30,540 bases of DNA. Origin: Ophiothrix spiculata. Taxonomy: Eukaryota; Echinodermata; Ophiuroidea; Amphilepidida; Ophiotrichidae. Shown piece after piece: positions 1 through 10,201 of this stretch (its first letter is position 1; each line of letters starts with the position of its first letter). Below the pieces are notes generated by a model. It did not search any database. It worked only from the letters and a program-made list of their open reading frames with translations, and was not told the origin of the DNA. The position numbers and the translations under genes were made by a program. The DNA lies in assembly GCA_000969725.1 (NCBI GenBank), contig JXSR01S018669.1, one strand, 5' to 3'.

Positions 1-296
1 AAAAGCTTAAAATATTTAGGAACAATTGTGTAAACTGACCGATGTTTTAAAAATGGCAGATCTTATAAACTTTAAAACGTTTTGAGGGGAATTACATATA
101 TCTCACATTAAGCAAATTAATTTCATATTTAAATAGCAAATTTATTTTGTAGTAAACTATTTACTGAATTGATAAAAGTTAAAAATGAATACATACGTAG
201 AAAAGAATTTTCATCAGGGACACACGGGTGATGTTAATTTGTTGCCAAAAATTCTTACACTCTGCCTGTGCTCTGCGTGTGCTCTGCGTGTCACCT

Positions 297-325
297 AGCC
301 AATCAGAACGCAAGAATATAAAGTA
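297..325 (+). promoter_or_regulatory. CCAAT plus TATA-like cluster
   Basis: A textbook NF-Y-like box (GCCAATCAGA, CCAAT at 299-303) is followed closely by TATAAAG at 317-323. Just upstream (about 260-292) is a three-copy 11-bp repeat of CTCTGCGTGTG type. No convincing gene follows downstream within 1.3 kb, and the CCAAT-TATA spacing is shorter than usual, so this may be chance or part of a repeat. Confidence 0.25.
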
Positions 326-564
326 CGCGGAGTGCAGTGGATCTTCACTATGCACTGCGCTTGTTGCGTTCCGGTTTGCGTGGCGGGCGTTCAGTGCGTA
401 TGAATGTTTCATTCTTTTTGGCGGGTGATTATTTATTTAGTTTAGAGAAGTTTTGGATTTTGATGGTCATATTAAAAGCCTTATTTCTTTTCACAAAAGA
501 TACAATATTATTTTTCTGTCGTGTATGAATTAGATTAACAAATTTACATTCCATAATGCTCGTA

Positions 565-688
565 AAATGAGACAAAATCAATGCACTTTCGGTAAATTTT
601 TATTGCTGTCCAATGCACTCGGCCCCTACGGGCCTCGTGAATTGGACGCATCAAAATTGACCGCGCGTGCATTGATTTTGTCTCATTT
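565..688. repeat. Foldback element with perfect 22-bp arms
   Basis: The arms at 565-586 (ending in AAAATCAATGCAC) and 667-688 are perfect reverse complements of 22 bp, separated by about 80 bp. The spacer holds a second small palindrome (GGCCCCTACGGGCC). Weaker complementarity extends outward to roughly 549-706. The layout is that of a short nonautonomous inverted-repeat element. No target duplication was recognised. Confidence 0.6.
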
Positions 689-890
689 CACTCGCGTATG
701 AAATGCGCATTTACTAACATATAATCACTTTATGGAGACAATACAGAATACAGGTCTTTTACATTTTTTGAACACGCCGGTAAAATGACTTGATATTGAC
801 CTTTAGCTTTATTTTTGACTGTTTAGCTTTGTGTATTAATTATAAATATCTTTTTTTTGAGAGAGAGATAGAGGTCTTTTCGAATTTTGA

Positions 891-1088
891 AATTTCATGT
901 CGAATAAGGTTAAGGAAGCCCTTACAACAACATCAGTAGGAGTGAACAAGACTCATGACTTAATGTCGAAGTATATCCATGAGTATCAAATACTTGAATT
1001 TGTATTTGAGAACTTAAATGATATTAAAGGTTTAAAAGATTTTTATAATTTCATGTCAAGTAAGGTTAAAACAAGAACAATTGGTTAA
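891..1088 (+). other. Short open frame flanked by a 23-bp direct repeat
   Basis: A 63-codon frame begins at the ATG at 897. The sequence AATTTCATGTCGAATAAGG (891 on) recurs with two changes at 1047-1069, so the start region and the 3' end of the frame are copies of each other. The predicted peptide is hydrophilic and matches no family I know. It could be the remnant of a coding exon or a chance frame in a locally duplicated segment. I assign no function. Confidence 0.15.
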
Positions 1089-1640
1089 AAAGTTTATTTT
1101 TGACCTAATTTAGTAAGCGAACGATAACAAATTATGGTTTGAATGATAAACCCTAAATCTACTAAGAAAACATGGAAACCCCAAACTCGAGACACACATG
1201 TTTAATATTAAGAACATTTTGTAAGTCTTTGTTTATACCATTCTCATAACTCTCCTCATGTGTTTTACATAAAATATTCGACAATTTATTATTGCGTTTT
1301 CTATAACAGAAAATAGTTATATTAACTAAAACAAAATGATGTCTGTGTACGCTTTTTTAACAGTTATTTTTAGTGTTTGATGTTATAAACATGATAAATG
1401 TTGTCGCTGTATTGTTTGCTTATTGGCAGACAAGATTTACATAACGCGCCCTTTCAAGAATTACTTGAACATTTCCATCCAATCATATCAAGATGACATA
1501 CGCATGCGTAATGGGACTCGCTAAAGAGCTTACAAGTATTTTCCAATTCAAACGCCAAAGCGATTCAGCAAACGACAGATGACAAGTTTTTTCCCGCTAA
1601 AATCTTCACACGAGCAGCAGCGATAAAGAAACCCTAAATA

Positions 1641-2705
1641 ATGGCGAATTGTTTAGCCAATATCACCGATGACAAGCTTGCCTCTTATCGCTACAGTTAT
1701 TCATCAAGAGCTTTTGTGACAATATTTGTACCATTTGTTGCAGCTGTTGGGATCATCTGCAACGGAGCTTTTATTTTCGTAGTGTATAAAGTAAGATTCA
1801 TGCGAAGTATAACTAACATTTACCTGGTTAATCTGGCCATCGCTGATTGTTCACTTCTCCTCGCAGCGTGTGCACAATACATTGGTGACTATATCATATC
1901 TCCAGATTTTGATTTAAGGTTTTCTTTTTACACATCGTTGGGTTGTTCACTTCCGAATTTCCTAATCTATCTGTGCTACTATTCGTCTTTGTGGACTGTT
2001 ACTTTGGTTGGAATTGAACGTTACCTGGCTATTTGTCACACATTTTGGCATCGTATTGTCAGCAACAAACACAGAGCGATCAAGATGATAATAATAGTCT
2101 GGCTTGTATCAACTTTCTTGGCAAGTTTTGCATCACCTTATAAATCGACAACAATTTGCGCGGTGTCTCCTAGCAACATCAGTCTCATTACAGCAGAATT
2201 CATTTACTGCGAGTTTTCTTGTGCTTGGTGTGCAAAGGCGTTATATCTTACCGATTTGATACAATTTCTCATTGCAATATTTGCTAATTTTATCATGTAC
2301 AGCTTAATTATCCACCAGCTGAGTCATTCTTCCATTGGATCTGCAGAAGACTCCGTTCAAAATCAGAGATCAATTCAAACACGTAACGCTGTTGCAAAAA
2401 TGCTGATAATCAATGGAGTTCTTTTCTTCATTTGTTTATTTCCATTCTCCCTTCTGAATATTCAGAACATTGCAGAGGAATTTGGATTTTTTGCATTTAG
2501 CAAAACATTTGTTGATTATACTCACTGGATTGGACGGGTTCTTTTTCTAATCAATTCAGTAAGTAACCCATTTATTTATAATGCCACAAATCCGCGATAC
2601 AGACTCGCTTTCCAACAAACATTTTGCTGTAAAAAGGACAATGTCAACAATGGATCATGTAAAGCCACGTCAGTATCACATGTCTCACATGTGACCAAAA
2701 TGTAA
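1641..2705 (+). CDS. Class A (rhodopsin-like) G protein-coupled receptor, probably for a peptide
   Basis: This is a complete 354-residue seven-helix receptor for the plasma membrane, expected to signal through heterotrimeric G proteins. The start is chosen because the ATG has A at -3 and G at +4 and is followed by a short extracellular tail with an N-glycosylation site (Asn7-Ile-Thr). Hallmarks in order: Asn41 in helix 1; LAIAD at 65-69 in helix 2; the disulphide Cys102 before helix 3; ERY at 126-128 at the end of helix 3; helix 4 at about 146-165; helix 5 at about 202-226; a short third loop; helix 6 at about 250-272 with CLFP where CWxP is usual; NPFIY at 309-313 in helix 7; and palmitoylation-type Cys329-Cys330. 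The frame has no intron. The overall pattern suggests the neuropeptide-receptor branch (TRH-receptor-like and relatives), but the ligand cannot be read from sequence. An opsin is excluded because helix 7 lacks the retinal lysine. Confidence 0.93.
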   Translation: MANCLANITDDKLASYRYSYSSRAFVTIFVPFVAAVGIICNGAFIFVVYKVRFMRSITNIYLVNLAIADCSLLLAACAQYIGDYIISPDFDLRFSFYTSLGCSLPNFLIYLCYYSSLWTVTLVGIERYLAICHTFWHRIVSNKHRAIKMIIIVWLVSTFLASFASPYKSTTICAVSPSNISLITAEFIYCEFSCAWCAKALYLTDLIQFLIAIFANFIMYSLIIHQLSHSSIGSAEDSVQNQRSIQTRNAVAKMLIINGVLFFICLFPFSLLNIQNIAEEFGFFAFSKTFVDYTHWIGRVLFLINSVSNPFIYNATNPRYRLAFQQTFCCKKDNVNNGSCKATSVSHVSHVTKM

Positions 2706-2948
2706 CTTTGAAATACCCGAACTCCTAATTTTGTGTATGATGTGGAATAATGAGAAATGACTTCGTTCAGCGGAGAGCTGCAGTATTAAGCCATTGCTTT
2801 CGAACGTCAAAGTGATTTATCGCCTACATTGAAGCAGGAATAGTAAACATGGGCTATTTATCTGATTATGATCAATTAATAACCGGACAGTTGCATTAGG
2901 TACCAGTGTATTGATACAGTGCATGAAAACCAAGACCGATAGAGTGGA

Positions 2949-2954
2949 AATAAA
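2949..2954 (+). terminator. Polyadenylation signal AATAAA of the GPCR gene
   Basis: A canonical AATAAA lies about 245 bp after the receptor stop codon, giving a 3' untranslated region of plausible length. Several A/T-rich hexamers occur in the neighbourhood, but this is the first exact match noted on the receptor strand. Confidence 0.45.
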
Positions 2955-2959
2955 TTCTG

Positions 2960-3730
2960 GGAACAAGAAAATCGTGGATTCTTTTTTTTTTAACATTTCC
3001 ATAGCCTATAAATGCACTTAAATCAAGCGATTGAGCCAAAATCCGACTGAAGCATCGTCAAAAGAGGGGTGATTGAAAAATACAATATATGCCCATCAAA
3101 TGTATGCTCATAAACTGTGTGTTAAGATCGTTAAGGGACCGCTTCAAGACTCAAAAAACCGACTGACCCGGCGGAAACCACCTGTGTCAACTGCTAGTTG
3201 AGTTTTTAAGTGATTCTTTAAGTGTTGTGTATATATGAGGAATTAATCTATAAATATTTGTAACTTTTGATACAAAAATACCGACAATTTTTCGCCATAC
3301 AAAATGAGAGGAATTCTGAAGTGAAAACTGAAGTAAATAGGGTGTCTATTTAAGTTTTTTTAATATTATTATAAAAAATATAACGAAAACTGTTATCTCG
3401 TCACCGAGATTCACAAACTGTCTTGAACTGTTAAATGCTGGTGTTATTATCAACTTTTAATTTACAGTCAAACTCCGTTATAAATAAATATCGTAATGGT
3501 TAAGCAAACGGGTAATTTGGTTATGTGGGACAGTGATTAAAAATGAAAAATACTATTACTAGAAAGCTCTAAATGTAAATATTTTACAGCCTGCGTTATT
3601 TAATAGTACTTTCTGTACTTTTAAATAACGACGGGCTATGAGTTTCATTGCTTTTTAAATGAATTTTAGCCACCAATATATTCTGCTCTGATAATTATAA
3701 GAGCTTTTAAAGATAGTCATCTAAACCAAA
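2960..3730. other. Intergenic DNA with one hairpin
   Basis: No coding signal was found. A strong hairpin lies at 3594-3630: CGTTATTTAATAGTAC pairs with GTACTTTTAAATAACG with one mismatch and a 5-base loop. Nothing else was recognised. Confidence 0.5.
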
Positions 3731-4024
3731 GTCGGCCTCCAAACAAAATTTTCCCTACCAAACATCTGGTCGTGACGTCTCCAAACATTTGTCATCGAGT
3801 TTAAAGTATGACCGGGTAACAAACATTTGGTCCAATGTATATGGCAATTCAATAATATGTGGAATATAGCGCGAAATTTAATTTTGTCTCAACTCGGTGT
3901 TGAAGTTAGGCCGAACCTTTGTCGGCCTCCAAACAATTTGTTTTTTCCTACCAAACATTTGATCGTTACGTCACCAAATATTTGCCATCGAATTTAAACT
4001 ATGAACGGGTAACAAACATTTGGT
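3731..4024. repeat. Two-copy tandem duplication, period about 190 bp
   Basis: Copy one (3731-3832) and copy two (3921-4024) both begin GTCGGCCTCCAAACAA and end in GGGTAACAAACATTTGGT, with many point differences between. The divergence shows an old duplication. Each copy carries several ACCAAACATTTGGT-like motifs. Confidence 0.75.
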
Positions 4025-4044
4025 ACCATCAAGACCTGGGCCGT

Positions 4045-4495
4045 ATTCATAAAACTTCCTTACACTTAAGTGCAATTTTTACACTTATAAAGCACTTACC
4101 ACTTGAGTTTTACACTTAAGTCATTCCCTTAAATTTGATGCTTAATTTATGCTTTTTTATTGCAGTGTGTCATTTTTGCTCTTTTTAAATGTTATTTTAA
4201 GTGAAAAATATGCTAACTAAATTATAATTTGTAAAAATTATTTCCAAGTATTAAACTGACCCTCTTAAGGCACACTTGAAGTGGGGTTTTTTTAATCAAA
4301 AAGCAAATTATGTTAAATATATGCTATAGAATACCCATGTGACTTAAGGGCATTTTTTAAGGGTGCTCAAATGATCCCCTAAACGTTGCCCTTAAAAAGA
4401 GTTAAGATTCCCTTGAATATTTTTTTAATTAAATGTCTTGGAATTACAGCATATTTAATACACAAAAAAGTTACACTTAAGTGTGCTTCATGAAT
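4045..4495. repeat. Foldback element with ATTCATAAA / ACACTTAAGTG ends
   Basis: The left end (ATTCATAAAACTTCCTTACA and onward to CTTAAGTG) is the imperfect reverse complement of the right end (ACACTTAAGTGTGCTTCATG ending at 4495). Internal copies of CTTAAG and ACACTT in both orientations add self-complementarity. This has the structure of a short nonautonomous DNA element. No target duplication was identified. Confidence 0.55.
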
Positions 4496-4632
4496 TGTTC
4501 TTTCAAGATGAATAATTTAATTAGATCATATATATCTTGAAAGAACTATTAGGTCTATGACCTTCGACCTTGGAATTGTTGTATACAGGTACGACCTTGC
4601 TTGTTGTGAGCAGCTTGCACTATATAATTAGG

Positions 4633-4815
4633 CTGTTCAATGACATAAAGGGTAAATACTCCCCATCTGCTCAGGAAATTGTGAATACTAACTTCTTTTT
4701 CAATCGTGAAAAGAGAAACAGTTTCCACTGCATTGGTGGGGACTCGAACCATGGCATGAGGCGCGGGTTAACCATGAAACGAAGCGAGGGAATAACTGCT
4801 AAGCTAATTGAGCAG
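4633..4815 (-). repeat. tRNA-derived SINE, copy 1
   Basis: Read on the minus strand, the head contains a box A-like TTAGCTTAGCAGTTA (about 4796-4812) and a near-perfect box B GGTTCGAGTCCCC (4738-4750), the two internal RNA polymerase III promoter elements of tRNA genes. About 60 bp later follows a conserved body including GTTAGTATTCACA and CCTGAGCAGATGG. The same head and body recur on the plus strand at 29150-29332. No sound anticodon arm is visible, so this is a SINE and not a functional tRNA. Confidence 0.8.
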
Positions 4816-4913
4816 CCTTGAGATTGTGAACTGAAATCTGAAAACATAAACGCTAGAATGTTGTAGTTTTCTTTTGCTTACATTGCAGATTTGTAATTTT
4901 TGCCTCGATGGAA

Positions 4914-5006
4914 TGCTTAATTTGCAAGGAAATTATACGATTGCTAATATTATACAGAATGTAGAGAATGTAGATATTAAAAACAAGCAATACAGAGTTC
5001 AAACTG
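4914..5006. repeat. Dispersed duplication, intact copy
   Basis: This segment (TTTGCAAGGAAATTATACGA through AATACAGAGTTCAAACT) matches 5370-5437 plus 6407-6424. The second copy is interrupted by a solo LTR, so this copy shows the sequence before insertion. Confidence 0.75.
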
Positions 5007-5369
5007 GGAGATCTCAGAGTCGCAGTTCATTCGTTTTTTTTCAGGCAAAAAACGCTAGTTTATTACATTGTCATTAGAATATTATTTATAATTCAATAAG
5101 AAGAATCAATCATACTATTTGTCATAATTTGAAAAGCAATCAAATCATCCGAACATCATTAAATTATTGAAAAATTGTCTGCGAAAAAGTTGACAGTAGT
5201 CTGTTGACACCATTTTGACCTTGATCATTGACGTGAAATACCTAGTAAAGATTCATGTGTAAACTTGAAACTCTATTCAATTTGTACGCAAAAAGTGTGA
5301 TGTTCTGCTAACCTGCATTATTTTGCGGGGATGGAGAGACATTAGCCAATTCATTTACAAACTGTAGTA

Positions 5370-6424
5370 TGCTCAATTTGCAAGTAAATTATACGAATGT
5401 TAATATTATATAGAATGTAGATATCAAAACAAGCAATTGTTACGACCCAAAACAAGGATCAAGGTCAGAATTAACCTTTCGGGTTCGAGCTAAAAGCAAA
5501 GCAAGAATAAATACACTGTAAGACAAGATTTTATCAACATAATATTAAAACAACAATTTATTTAGTATACAAGCAAATAAACAGTGTAAATATATCTTAT
5601 CTACAGATTTTGTTTACTCACGAGTGGCTTCTGACTTGAACAGGCTAGCTAATAATATTCCACGGTAAAGTCCTTATGACATCTGTACAAATGTCCACAA
5701 ATCCAGATCCAAAACGGTACAAAATGTCCGATAACTCCTTCCGAATAATGTTCAATATCAGTCAATATAAAAGTCGTCTTCTTGCAATCTCAAACTCCTT
5801 GTCCACAGTTAATATAAAATCGATTCACGATCCAGCAACTTAACTTCTCCACTATAACAGTTATCCATAAAAGTGCTCCAAAAAGGCAGCAAAATATCAT
5901 ATACTCTCATCCAATCTGCTTTTATCTCCTCCAAAATATCTTAATCCAAAAAGCTGACTCTGTAATAGCTAACTTCAAAGCTGACTGACCCCAAATATAC
6001 AAATCCATCTCCTTTTATACTCATTTATATCTATCTGGAAAACCCTCTTAATTCCACGCCATTCTAGCAAACATAGCAAAGAACATTCTAGGCCAATCTT
6101 ACAAGAGTAAAGGGAAATTCCCTACCGTCAAAACAAACTTGTTTACATATAATACACAATAGCTTCTTTGTGCTCTAGTAATTAATAGCACATCTCACTT
6201 CCTAGTAATCCTTTGTTCTCAATGGGGGGGATATACCTACTTGACCTTTATATGAACCCCTGTACTGCAACGTTTACTAGAATAAGTTTGGCCAATTAAA
6301 TATTATTTTTGACTTATCAAATAGGCCATAGCAATTCCAAATCATGTCATACATTTTACACAAGTCTTTATATTATTAATTTTGCCAAAATCGGGGGACT
6401 GTCACACAATACAGAGCTCAAACT
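5370..6424. repeat. Dispersed duplication, copy interrupted by an LTR
   Basis: The sequence at 5370-5437 and 6407-6424 reads through as one diverged copy of 4914-5006 once the 969-bp insertion at 5438-6406 and one copy of its CAAT target duplication are removed. Confidence 0.75.
5438..6406. mobile_element. Solo LTR of a retrotransposon (969 bp)
   Basis: The insertion begins TGTTACGACCC and ends GGGACTGTCACA, the TG...CA ends typical of LTRs, and is flanked by a 4-bp duplication CAAT (5434-5437 and 6407-6410). The uninterrupted paralogue at 4914-5006 confirms both boundaries. No internal coding region, primer-binding site or second LTR is present, so this is a solo LTR left by recombination. 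TGTTAC-type ends are common in Gypsy-like elements, but the superfamily is inference. A TATA-like CTTTTATACTC near 6013 could be its promoter; orientation is not settled. Confidence 0.8.
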
Positions 6425-7639
6425 AGCTCACTTTTTTCCATTTTTGGTCATTATTTGACCTTATTTGGCATGAAAATCAAACAATTGGCCAAAATCCTAA
6501 AAAGTAAAAATGACGCAACAACGGAGTGGGTGTTTTAAATTAAAATTCCCATTCAAAGGTCATATATTTTTTTTAAATGTTATTTATAGCTTGTCCCGAA
6601 GCCCAAATGGCCAAAAAATGCGTTTTTGGTCAAAAATCAACATCAACATCATGTTCCTTGTAAAAATTCCTTTCTGAAAATGTATACTTTTATTAACTTT
6701 AAGCACTTTGTTAAAAAGTTATGGTACAAAATTAACTTGCAAAAACGTAAAATTGAGTAACGTGCTTACACCCCTTAACCCTAAAAGATCGGGATACATC
6801 CGCCGGTTGTTATTTTTTCGCGCTGAAACTTCTTGACTTTTTTCTTCAAGCGCTTATTTTAAGACCACTTTTGTGAAAATCGGACCTGACGAAAAACTGA
6901 CCAAAAACTGATTTTCAATGGGAATTACACACAAATCGTGTTTTTTGCTTTCAGGATACCCTTCCACTATGTTTTATCTTATTTATTTGTTTTATTTGGA
7001 GCAAGAACATGTGTTAGCATACTTTGACACACATCTTTGCCAAAAAAGCAACTTTTGCTTGAACAATTGGCGAAAAACCATGATTTTGGGTGATTTTCGC
7101 GATTTTTGACATTACGTCACTGTGGCGTCATACAAGGTCCGATTTCAATTTGTTTGGTTCCAATGGACTCGTGAGGGTCGTACCTATCCACTAGTATCCT
7201 ACACTTGATAATTCGTCTATCGGTTACCGAGATCATAAGGGGGGGGGGGGGGGGGGTGTGAGGTGGGTCGAAAAAGCCCGGCTCTATAAGGGTTAAATGC
7301 AAAATATATTTGTCAAAATTAATCAAAGTTTTATTTACCAGAATATGCCAACCAACAGAGATATAATTCTGTAAAACAAGATTGATATATGGGTTCATAT
7401 CTACATGTTTCAAAAAATTAAAAAGACTAATTTAATATAAAACCTAATATATTTTGGTTTTCAACAGTCCTAATTAATACATTTCACTAAAAATACTCCA
7501 AATATTAATATCCACATCCCCATATTCTATTTACTAAAATAAAAGCTTATAGAGAACAAAATCGACGCATAATCTGCAATCTAGCTGTATTTCATAAAAT
7601 GAACACTTCGAAGTACTGGGAAAAATTGCAAAAAAAATG
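6425..7639. other. Noncoding stretch with a G18 run
   Basis: No gene was recognised. There are many TTGGCCAAAA/TTTTTGGTCA-like motifs in both orientations between 6430 and 6640. A run of 18 G lies at 7239-7256. Short frames here translate to low-complexity or proline-rich sequence and are not supported as coding. Confidence 0.5.
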
Positions 7640-8151
7640 ATAATCCTCACATAAGAGTTTAATGTGCTCTTATGTGAGGATTATTAGTTAATCGATAGCA
7701 ATAAAAATGTGACTTAATAGATAGCAATATAAATGTGACTTACCATATCAAAATACTGCTCTTGTCTACACGCACGTATTACTAGAAGATACATAAAAAT
7801 AAAATAATACAGGACTTTTGCTTTCACTCATGTAAACACAAAAACATTGTAAACTCAAGTGAATAGATACATTGGTTAACAAAATTGTTTACAAAATGTA
7901 TTGTTATACATCAAAATAGGTATGTTCAAATGGTTTGTAAATGATCTCAATATCAGACAAAGGCTTTAGTCTTTTTGGCAAAAGAAGAATCAAATTTTTC
8001 TTACCGCATAAAAGAGACCAATCAATCAAAGTATAGGATAGGCTTTTGACTTTTACAAAAGTAAAGTAGCGTGGCTTTTTGCTTTTGCTTTCACTCGTGT
8101 AGTCACAAAAGGATTGTTACTGATAACATTAAACTCTTATGTGAGGATTAT
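7640..8151. mobile_element. Inverted-repeat element (512 bp) with a three-part terminal arm
   Basis: The left end (7640-7664, beginning ATAATCCTCACATAAGAG) and the right end (8127-8151) are perfect 25-bp reverse complements. Immediately inside the left end, 7667-7684 is a further 18-bp inverted copy, so the left terminus by itself folds into a perfect hairpin. No coding capacity. The interior has a short direct repeat (ATAGCAATA-AAATGTGACTTA, about 7695-7742) and two diverged copies of TTTGCTTTCACTC (about 7818 and 8085). It is probably a nonautonomous DNA transposon. Confidence 0.75.
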
Positions 8152-10201
8152 CTATACTTATTGAATCCAGTGGATAGAATCAATAATAAGTTAACAACAC
8201 CTCAATATATATAAATATTGACTTTGAAGATAAAGCTTCAAGATTGCTTAGATTTTCTAGATGGCCTCCTTGCAGATTTCAAAATTCGTTGACTCTAACG
8301 ACAGAGTTCTGGACATTTGTGCATGTGTTCTTCCTGCTTTCATTTGCAATGTTCTGTTTCAGGTCAGGAATAGTCCAGCTCCAGGGTGTTAACATGTAAG
8401 CCTACTTTCCTTTAGATAACCCAAAAAGTAATCGGGTGGACTGATAGTGAAAAGGCCAGGGTTTGTTTGTCTTGAGCGATATTATTTTTCATTAAAATGT
8501 TAATTGATGAAACCATTCTAAACTGTTTAACTGTATGGGGCGCCATGCCGTCATGGTGAAGAGACAGAAGAGTATCAACACTGTATGGTACAGTGGCTCA
8601 ACCACTTTGAACTTTCAAACCACCTTGCTATCTTAGAAAGTTACTGATTGCTTAATATTTGGTACCAAAATAATTCTACAAGTCTCCTCTATTAATACAC
8701 ACGTCTAGAGTTGTAATACGAATCTTGGTTTTCAAGTTATTAACATTTAAATATGTGCCGTTATTTTTTGGACACGCTGTATAAAAGCTGTATATGAAAG
8801 CGATTTTTAAAACTGCCTTACCAACCGCTAATATCGCATCGGAAGCAGTTCAGGAAAAAAAAAGGCCTGTTTCCCGTGACTCGTGCGCATTCCTTTTAAC
8901 GGTCTTTAATAAAGCGTAGCCATTTTCTCCTATATTTGTATAAACATGTTAATATTGACAAAAATGACGAATCACGCTGGTGGGGAAATTACATTCCCGA
9001 TAAAAAGCTTTTTGGTATCATCGGACTACTCCGTGAAAACAAATGAACTTCAATTCAGATCCCCTTTGACTTTTGAACTAGACTATAATTTTGCCAATAT
9101 TCAATGTACTTTTGTGAAAAAGTGACGCATTGAACAATCAACTGGCAAAAACGCGTTGCGCATTGCTGTTTCAAGAATTGTACAAAAAAAAACCACCACA
9201 AACAAACAAACAAACAAACAAAAACGCATTCCACATTGCAATTTTCAGACTTGTTTTGTTTTCTATTTGGTCTTATCTTCACATAATGGCAGTGTGGATA
9301 CCAAAATTTGTCATTTATTAGCAAACACAAAAAATGCACTGTGGAAAAAAGTATATAAATCAATTTTAAATCCAAGCAAATAGCGCTTGATTGCAATTTA
9401 TGTTTTCCCCAATTCCGGTACTGAAACTGAACACGGTTTTACTTTACATATGAGCAGGGCATATTGGCTTTATAGGCCATCAAAATATTTGGTTTAAAAA
9501 AAAAAGAAAAAAGAGCAAGACTTAGTTTATCTTGGACTCCTTTGGGTCACTGCTTCCTGTAGAGAGGTTTAATATAGATCACACAAGACAGAATGATGTG
9601 AATATACATAGTCTTGCAATGAATGTCGCTCAACCTCGCTGCGTCATCGCTCACAATGGACAGAAACCATAAAGCATGAGTTCGATAAACTTCCATCGAT
9701 GATAATGAAAATGTATGAATACAGATTACCCAGTACCACTTGCAGCCCAAATATGTCAATATTATTGCTAATGAAAAAACATTCTTAGTGAGTAAACATC
9801 GGTTTCATGTATAGCAACATATCCAACCAACGGCTATTAATTTTAATTTCCTAACTAAATAATTTAAGAGAATCAAAATATTATGCTTTATCGGCACAGG
9901 AAATATCGCTACGAGGAACATACAAGTGGAAATGCATTATTTTTTATTGAACTATAAATTTGTCCGAATATGGATAAATACATTTGAAATCAAAACGTGA
10001 AATATTATAAATCATTTGATCTACTTATGGTAAAATACAGTGACATGAGTCATCGTGACCCAGTTTTTCTTGTTAAATCCTAAAAGTTAAATGATGATAA
10101 TTTTTTGACATATTGATATTTTGTAGACTAACAGAGTTTCTCTTAACTACTTTCCAGTGTTCTCGTTTGTGGGAACTTTGGATTTTAAAATGACTCGTGG
10201 T
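8152..10201. other. Noncoding stretch, (AAAC)n microsatellite
   Basis: Nothing recognisable as a gene. A microsatellite of AAAC units occupies about 9199-9222, and an A-rich tract lies at 9496-9512. Open frames here (for example 9055-9396 minus) overlap the microsatellite and show no family features. Confidence 0.5.

Noticed and set aside
1501-1508. CGCATGCG as an NRF-1-type site upstream of the GPCR
   Set aside because: A single 8-bp palindrome without flanking match to the full site is too weak to call.
7117-7413. 98-codon minus-strand frame with a proline run
   Set aside because: The proline run is the G18 tract, and the rest resembles nothing known.
9055-9396. 113-codon minus-strand open frame with a Cys/Phe/Val-rich stretch
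   Set aside because: Its odd composition comes from reading the (AAAC)n microsatellite in reverse. No conserved motif.
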